Source: Vespa crabro (lineage: Eukaryota; Arthropoda; Insecta; Hymenoptera; Vespidae). From it: a stretch of DNA of 64,000 nt. The notes below the pieces were generated by a model that searched no databases, was not told the DNA's origin, and worked only from the letters and a program-made list of their open reading frames with translations. The translations under genes and the position numbers were made by a program. Shown piece after piece: positions 59,405 through 64,000 of this stretch (position 1 is the first letter of the stretch; every line of letters begins with the position of its first letter). The stretch is taken from the NCBI RefSeq assembly GCF_910589235.1, contig NC_060968.1, positions 4,258,521 to 4,322,520 on the forward strand, written 5' to 3'.

Positions 59405-61476
59405 CTGCAAAAAAAAAATTATTCACGCTGATGCAAAATCAAACTCGTTTTTCGATCTACATATAAACAGGACAATTCATAATAAAAAATTCACATAAAA
59501 TGTGAACGTTTCGTAGCGATTTATACGTAATGCACGTAGTATAATAATTATAAAAAAGATTTAATTACGAGGTAATTAATAGAAATGTTTATAAAAATTC
59601 TCAGGAATTTAGTACACTTGAGAAAATCTAATAAATTAATCTTATGAAGTTATGTAAAGTACTGGTTCGATATGATATTAATCAATGCTATGTGATCTCC
59701 GTAACTATTCTAATGAGGTTTACATAAGGAAAATAATTTCAATACGAATAGGCGTTTCTGATAACTGATAACGACGACAATGACGACAACGATGACGATG
59801 ATAATGAAGAAATTATGATGATGATGATGATGATAATAATAATAATGAAGAAGACTTACTTTAATGTTCTAATCGTTGAACGAACAGCAAAATATAAAAG
59901 ATCAATTGATGAAATGTCCTGTTCAATTTTGACTTCCGATTGTTTTTTGTTCGAAAACAAAAAAGAAGCTAAAAATTTAAAATAAATAAATAAATAAAAA
60001 CGAAGGATGAACAAGTCCGTCACAATGAAGATGATTATTCCAATGATTTCACTTTTAAGATAAGACTTATAAAATTATAAAGACAGGACGAACGTGTTAG
60101 AAGGATAATCAAAAGGCAAATGTATACTTCAAGACCGCTTATGTATTTATTATACCAATACGATCACCAGCTAATTTGCGATATTGCAAGGAAAAAGACG
60201 AAGGAGAGAGTTATCTATAACTTAGTGGGCTGTAAAACGTTATGCAACAAACTTGTAGCTCTATGATACGTGGAAAATTAATCGAATGTAGAAAAATATA
60301 TAAGTATATAAATAGAACATGAAATTAATATGTAAATCATTTGTTATATGTAATCCATGGATTATAAATTAGTTTTATTTTTATTAAATGATTTTTCAGT
60401 TCATTCGTTTGCTCGTTTGATCTAATTAAATTGATATTTATAGAAAATTGGAATTTTAAAAGATTTCTATTGTGATCTAATTACCTCAGACGACTCAGAT
60501 TAGATTGGAAAAAAAACGTATTCTCATTATCTTAATAAAAATTTATCAATATTAATTTTCATATATGTATGTCAATTTGGAAGGAGAAAGAAAAAAGTAA
60601 TTATCATTATTTTAATTATAGTTAATTATAGTGTTTAATTCAATAAGAATTATCGAATTATCGTCGATTAGATCCAACGAAAATATATTTATCAATATTA
60701 AATAAATATATATAACTAATATTAATTAATATATTAAATAATAAAATATATTAATTAATTCGTCGATATAATAAATTTTTATTAAAGAACTTTGATAAGA
60801 ATAGATAGGTCGTTTAAAAAATATTTTAAATGTTTAAATCTAATTCGACGTGAAATTAAATACATAATAACATAGGATAGAATAGAATATTATTGTATAA
60901 TAAAATAGAATATAGAATGCAATATGTTGCAAGTGAGCAAGATTTTAGATAAAACATGTACAATTTCTCGAGTTCAATGAGAGAGAATGATGTTGAGAAT
61001 GATTAGAGGGAGAAAATGATTAGGGAAAGGCAGAAGAGGGTACAAAGATGGAAGATCGTGATGATGATAAGACGATAGAAATTATTTAGACAATTTGTTG
61101 TGATTACACGATAATAGTTAGCGAAGGTTAAACGAAATAATATTTACGTTTACGTTTCCAAAGATTTTTTTTTCTCTCTTACTCTTTCTCTCTCTCTATC
61201 TCTCTCTCACTCTCTTTCTCTATTTCTCTTATATTCATCCTCACTTTAATCATCACGTATCTCTCATTTCCACGAAACAACAGGAAGGAAACAAAAAGGA
61301 TTCTGTTAAGTTAGAAGGAGAATATATATATATATACGTATTTAATATCGTTTCAAATATAACCGACGTTTAGTTGTTCCTAATATATAGTACAGTTTTA
61401 ATCGTTATCGTGTCTCGTGTCTCTTGTAATTAGAAAATTGTTTATGATATATTTTATAACATTAACGTATGAAAAC

Positions 61477-61532
<56 letters not shown>

Positions 61533-61698
61533 TTATTTTGCATAAGGGGGCTTGTCTCTCTCTCATCATCATCATCATCATCATCACCATCACCATCATC
61601 ATTATTATTATCATTATTATTATCATTATTAATTTACTTGTTCTATTGTCTCTATATTATTATACTTTTATAATTATTTCCAGTTATTATTTGACAAA
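59405..61698. other. Divergent intergenic region, ABCG copy 2 / SANT gene
   Basis: Contains a likely 5' UTR exon of ABCG copy 2 (right of the donor at 59859), GAC/GAT-rich trinucleotides at 59772-59845, AT-rich DNA, (CT)n at 61174-61235, (ATT)n at 61480-61535 and ATC/ATT units at 61564-61630. The segment just before 61699 ends in TATTTCCAG, an acceptor, so the SANT gene has a 5' UTR intron here. No other coding sequence. Confidence 0.5.
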
Positions 61699-62832
61699 AT
61701 GGATCCAGCGTTACCGTCGCCATCATCATCAGGACATGTTACACGAACGAACCAAGAATGTTGGACGGATGAAGAGGATATGTTTTTATTCATCCTTATA
61801 AAGAATCGTATCGAAATAATGCACCCTACATCCAGTGCAGAAACGAAGGCACAATTATGGATAGAAGTGGAAGAACGTTTAAACAAAAAATACAAAAAAA
61901 GGAGAGACATAAACTGCGTTAAGGAACGTTGGGAAAAGTTGAAGAGTTTGGCAAAACTCGATGTTTATACGTTTCTATCGAAGGTTAAGTTAGAATAATA
62001 TATACAGACGTGTATATGTGTGTTCGAAAATGTTTGAAAAAGGAACAAAAAAAAAAAAAAAAAAAGAAAGGAAACAATCTTTGTAAACAAACTTTCAAAC
62101 ATCCATCCTTCGTTTCAATTGGAAAATTTGGAAATATTTCTTTCTTTTTCTTTTTAATTACTTTTTTTCTCTTCCTTTCATTTCTTTTTTTTTTCCTTTT
62201 TTTCTTTTTATTAACTTTTCTTTATTTTCATTTCTCTCTCTCTCTTTTTTTTCCTCTTCTACTTTCTTTTCTCTCTACAATCTCTATATAATATATTTCA
62301 GATCAAAAAAAAGTTACCACGTAACACGAGCTATCGTCCATCGAATTTCAATTTGCAAATTTGGAAATTGTTAAAGCCCCATAAGATGAAGCAGGGGGAG
62401 TCCGATGATGCGAACGAGTATACCGCATACATATCCAGTTTCGAATTTCCCAATGAGATTAATATATTATTGGACAATTTAATAAGAATGAGCGATATCG
62501 TGTTCGATCCAAATTTTTCTAGTTCGTCTTCCTCCACTATATCGGAAAGAAGTCGTAGCCTAAGTCCTCCAAGAACGATGTCCCCTGTAGTCAATACATC
62601 GTATAGATCTAGATCGGTCCAACCTGCGGTCAATAGTTATATGACATATGAAGATTTGACACTATTATCCGATGAAGAAAACGAAGCCCGTAGAATTTCG
62701 AGAATGGAAACAAAAAGATCATTGTTATCAGATCTAAGATCATTGTCGATCGATCAAGTACCAGAAAGACTATTACTAATGAACAAATCATGGGAGTCAA
62801 ATCTACGTAATGGTAATCATAATGATAATATA

Positions 62833-62887
<55 letters not shown>

Positions 62888-62964
62888 GTAGTAGTAATAA
62901 TAATAATAATAACAACAATAATCGTTTAGAATGTACATACACATAATTTCTTATATCGATTATT

Positions 62965-63038
<74 letters not shown>

Positions 63039-63547
63039 ATATATATATATATATTTTTTTTTTGTTCTTTATTTCTCTTTCTTTTTTTTATCTTCTTTAT
63101 ATTTTAATTTTTTATTTATTTTTTCTTTTTTTTCAAGTATCATCGTTTAATCCCAACGATAGATGGATAAGATTAATACAATCTGATCTAAGGAGAGAAG
63201 ATCTTACAGGAGCGACCGATGAGTTCGAAAAAGAAATGTATCGACCAGAGACATCGAGGACCGAACCATCGAGGACTGCACCATCGAGCAGCCGACAACC
63301 GAGGGCCGAACCATCGAGTATCGAACCATCGGGGGCCGGACCATCGAGAACCGAATCATCAAGGACCGAACCATCGAGGACAGAACCATCGAGAATCGAA
63401 CCATCGAGAATCGAACCATCGAATATCGAACCATCGAAAACTGAAACATCAAGGGCCGAACCATCGAGGGCCGAACCATCGAGGGCCAAACCAATGAGGG
63501 CCAAACTAATAAGGACCAAACCAATAGATATCGAACTACCTCCATTT

Positions 63548-63587
<40 letters not shown>

Positions 63588-63850
63588 GTAATAATAATAA
63601 TAGTAATAATAATAATAATAATAATATTAATATTAATAATAATAATAATAATAATATCTTAGATATTATAATTTTTTCTTATATTTACATTTTTCTGATT
63701 TTTCTTTTCAAACACAATCGTTACACCATGAAGATGCATCGGGTTACCTGAAAGAATTTAATGTAAGAACGTCTGACGATAGTAACGAAGAAAGATCACC
63801 CCAGAGAGCAAGGTGTGCCGAATTAAAAATCGAACCACGTCGATCTACTG
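61699..63850 (+). CDS. Myb/SANT-like DNA-binding domain protein, 5' part
   Basis: Exons: 61699-61983, 62302-62812, 63138-63551, 63734-63850, continuing past the window. The start is MDPALPSPSSSGHVTRTNQE. Residues about 20-90 form a Myb/SANT-like trihelix (CWTDEEDMFLFILIKNRIEI ... LWIEVEERLNKK ... VKERWEKLKSLAKLD), as in the Myb_DNA-bind_5 family of nuclear and transposase-derived factors. Exon 2 is Ser-rich and basic (SERSRSLSPPRTMSP). Exon 3 holds a minisatellite-encoded EPSRT-type repeat. Exon 4 is short and charged (NVRTSDDSNEERSPQRARCA). The junctions after exons 2, 3 and 4 are all phase 1. Without splicing, each donor would read into poly-Asn, so I treat those poly-Asn frames as intron. 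No named ortholog recognised. Confidence 0.75.
62813..63137 (+). other. SANT gene intron 2, opens into (AAT)n
   Basis: Donor G|GTAATC followed by AAT units (62834-62890), then (TA)n at 62969-63034, then a T-rich acceptor TTTCAAG. Phase 1. Confidence 0.65.
62969..63034. repeat. (TA)n microsatellite
   Basis: About 32 TA units within SANT gene intron 2. Confidence 0.9.
63248..63540 (+). repeat. 15-bp coding minisatellite (EPSRT units)
   Basis: About 18-19 imperfect copies of a 15-bp unit (consensus GAACCATCGAGGACC) lie in frame in exon 3 of the SANT gene and encode repeats of EPSR followed by T, A or I. Variation is mostly at the last codon. All three forward frames and parts of the reverse stay open, a property of the repeat rather than evidence of other genes. 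Confidence 0.85.
63552..63733 (+). other. SANT gene intron 3, opens into (AAT)n
   Basis: Donor G|GTAATAATAAT runs straight into AAT units to about 63655. The acceptor CCATGAAG at 63733 restores phase 1 (GAT GCA TCG GGT). It has a short T-rich stretch only. Confidence 0.55.
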
Positions 63851-63969
63851 GTAATAATAATAATAATAATAATAAGAATATTAATCGTTGAAAAAATACA
63901 TATATTTTTCGTACGCTCAATTATTCTTTCAAATTCGTTTCTATATTTTTTTTTTTCTTCATTTATTCT

Positions 63970-64000
<31 letters not shown>
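63851..64000 (+). other. SANT gene intron 4 (start)
   Basis: Third instance of G|GTAATAATAAT; the window ends in (CT)n from 63970. If unspliced, the frame would instead stop at TGA 63889-63891. Confidence 0.5.

Noticed and set aside
61469..61801. Plus-strand poly-Ile frame entering the SANT gene
   Set aside because: Reads an (ATT)n array. The SANT exon uses a different frame with ATG at 61699 after an acceptor.
62834..62946. Coding poly-Asn at the end of SANT exon 2, and similar tails after exons 3 and 4
   Set aside because: A GT donor precedes each AAT tract and splicing there keeps phase; intronic reading preferred, though not proven.
63133..63545. Minus-strand and second-frame repeat ORFs (LDGS-type, MVRPS-type, NHRGP-type)
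   Set aside because: Alternative readings of the same 15-bp minisatellite; only the EPSR frame connects in phase to flanking exons.
1..64000. tRNA, rRNA, CRISPR array, or intact transposon
   Set aside because: No TFIIIC B-box with a cloverleaf, no rRNA-like block, no spaced direct repeats, and no transposase or reverse-transcriptase frame seen by eye.

Overview
The window is eukaryotic nuclear DNA: AT-rich, crowded with microsatellites ((TA)n, (GA)n/(CT)n, (AAT)n/(ATT)n, poly-A/T), with small exons bounded by GT/AG introns. Protein similarity points to an insect. The gene content and simple-repeat load suggest Hymenoptera, but that assignment is inference. Coding segments below were built by hand by joining frames at GT/AG sites and checking that codon phases match. 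UTR limits are mostly unknown.

Layout, left to right. 1-6269 (-): 5' end of the H3K27 demethylase gene KDM6A/Utx; three TPR-coding exons are visible and the rest of the gene runs off the left edge. 8283-9821 (+): FUNDC1-like mitophagy receptor with two competing last exons. 11027-13924 (-): INTS9, an Integrator subunit. 14174-15052 (+): MBLAC1, head-to-head with INTS9. 16591-27087 (-): organellar Na+/H+ exchanger of the NHE6/7/9 type with up to three alternative C-terminal exons. 27699-30125 (-): COG3, one uninterrupted exon. 30587-31555 (-): lin-7 (L27-PDZ). 32049-35768 (+): COG1. 36.1-50.1 kb (+): Rab32/lightoid with a long low-complexity N-terminal extension and several phase-compatible candidate first exons. 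53098-56008 (+) and 56245-59404 (-): two ABCG half-transporters, tail-to-tail paralogs with near-identical exon lengths. 61699 to the right edge (+): a Myb/SANT-like DNA-binding gene with phase 1-1 exons, each followed by a donor that opens into an (AAT)n tract, and a coding 15-bp minisatellite. The gene continues beyond the window.

Functional themes. INTS9 and MBLAC1 are both metallo-beta-lactamase-fold proteins linked to 3'-end processing of non-polyadenylated transcripts and share a 249-bp intergenic promoter. COG3 and COG1, both lobe-A subunits of the Golgi tethering complex, lie 1.9 kb apart with only lin-7 between them. Rab32 (lightoid in flies) and the ABCG (white/scarlet/brown-type) pair are families tied to pigment-granule biology and are neighbours here. 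Most non-exonic DNA is intron or intergenic simple repeat. I recognise no tRNA, rRNA, CRISPR, virus or intact transposon.
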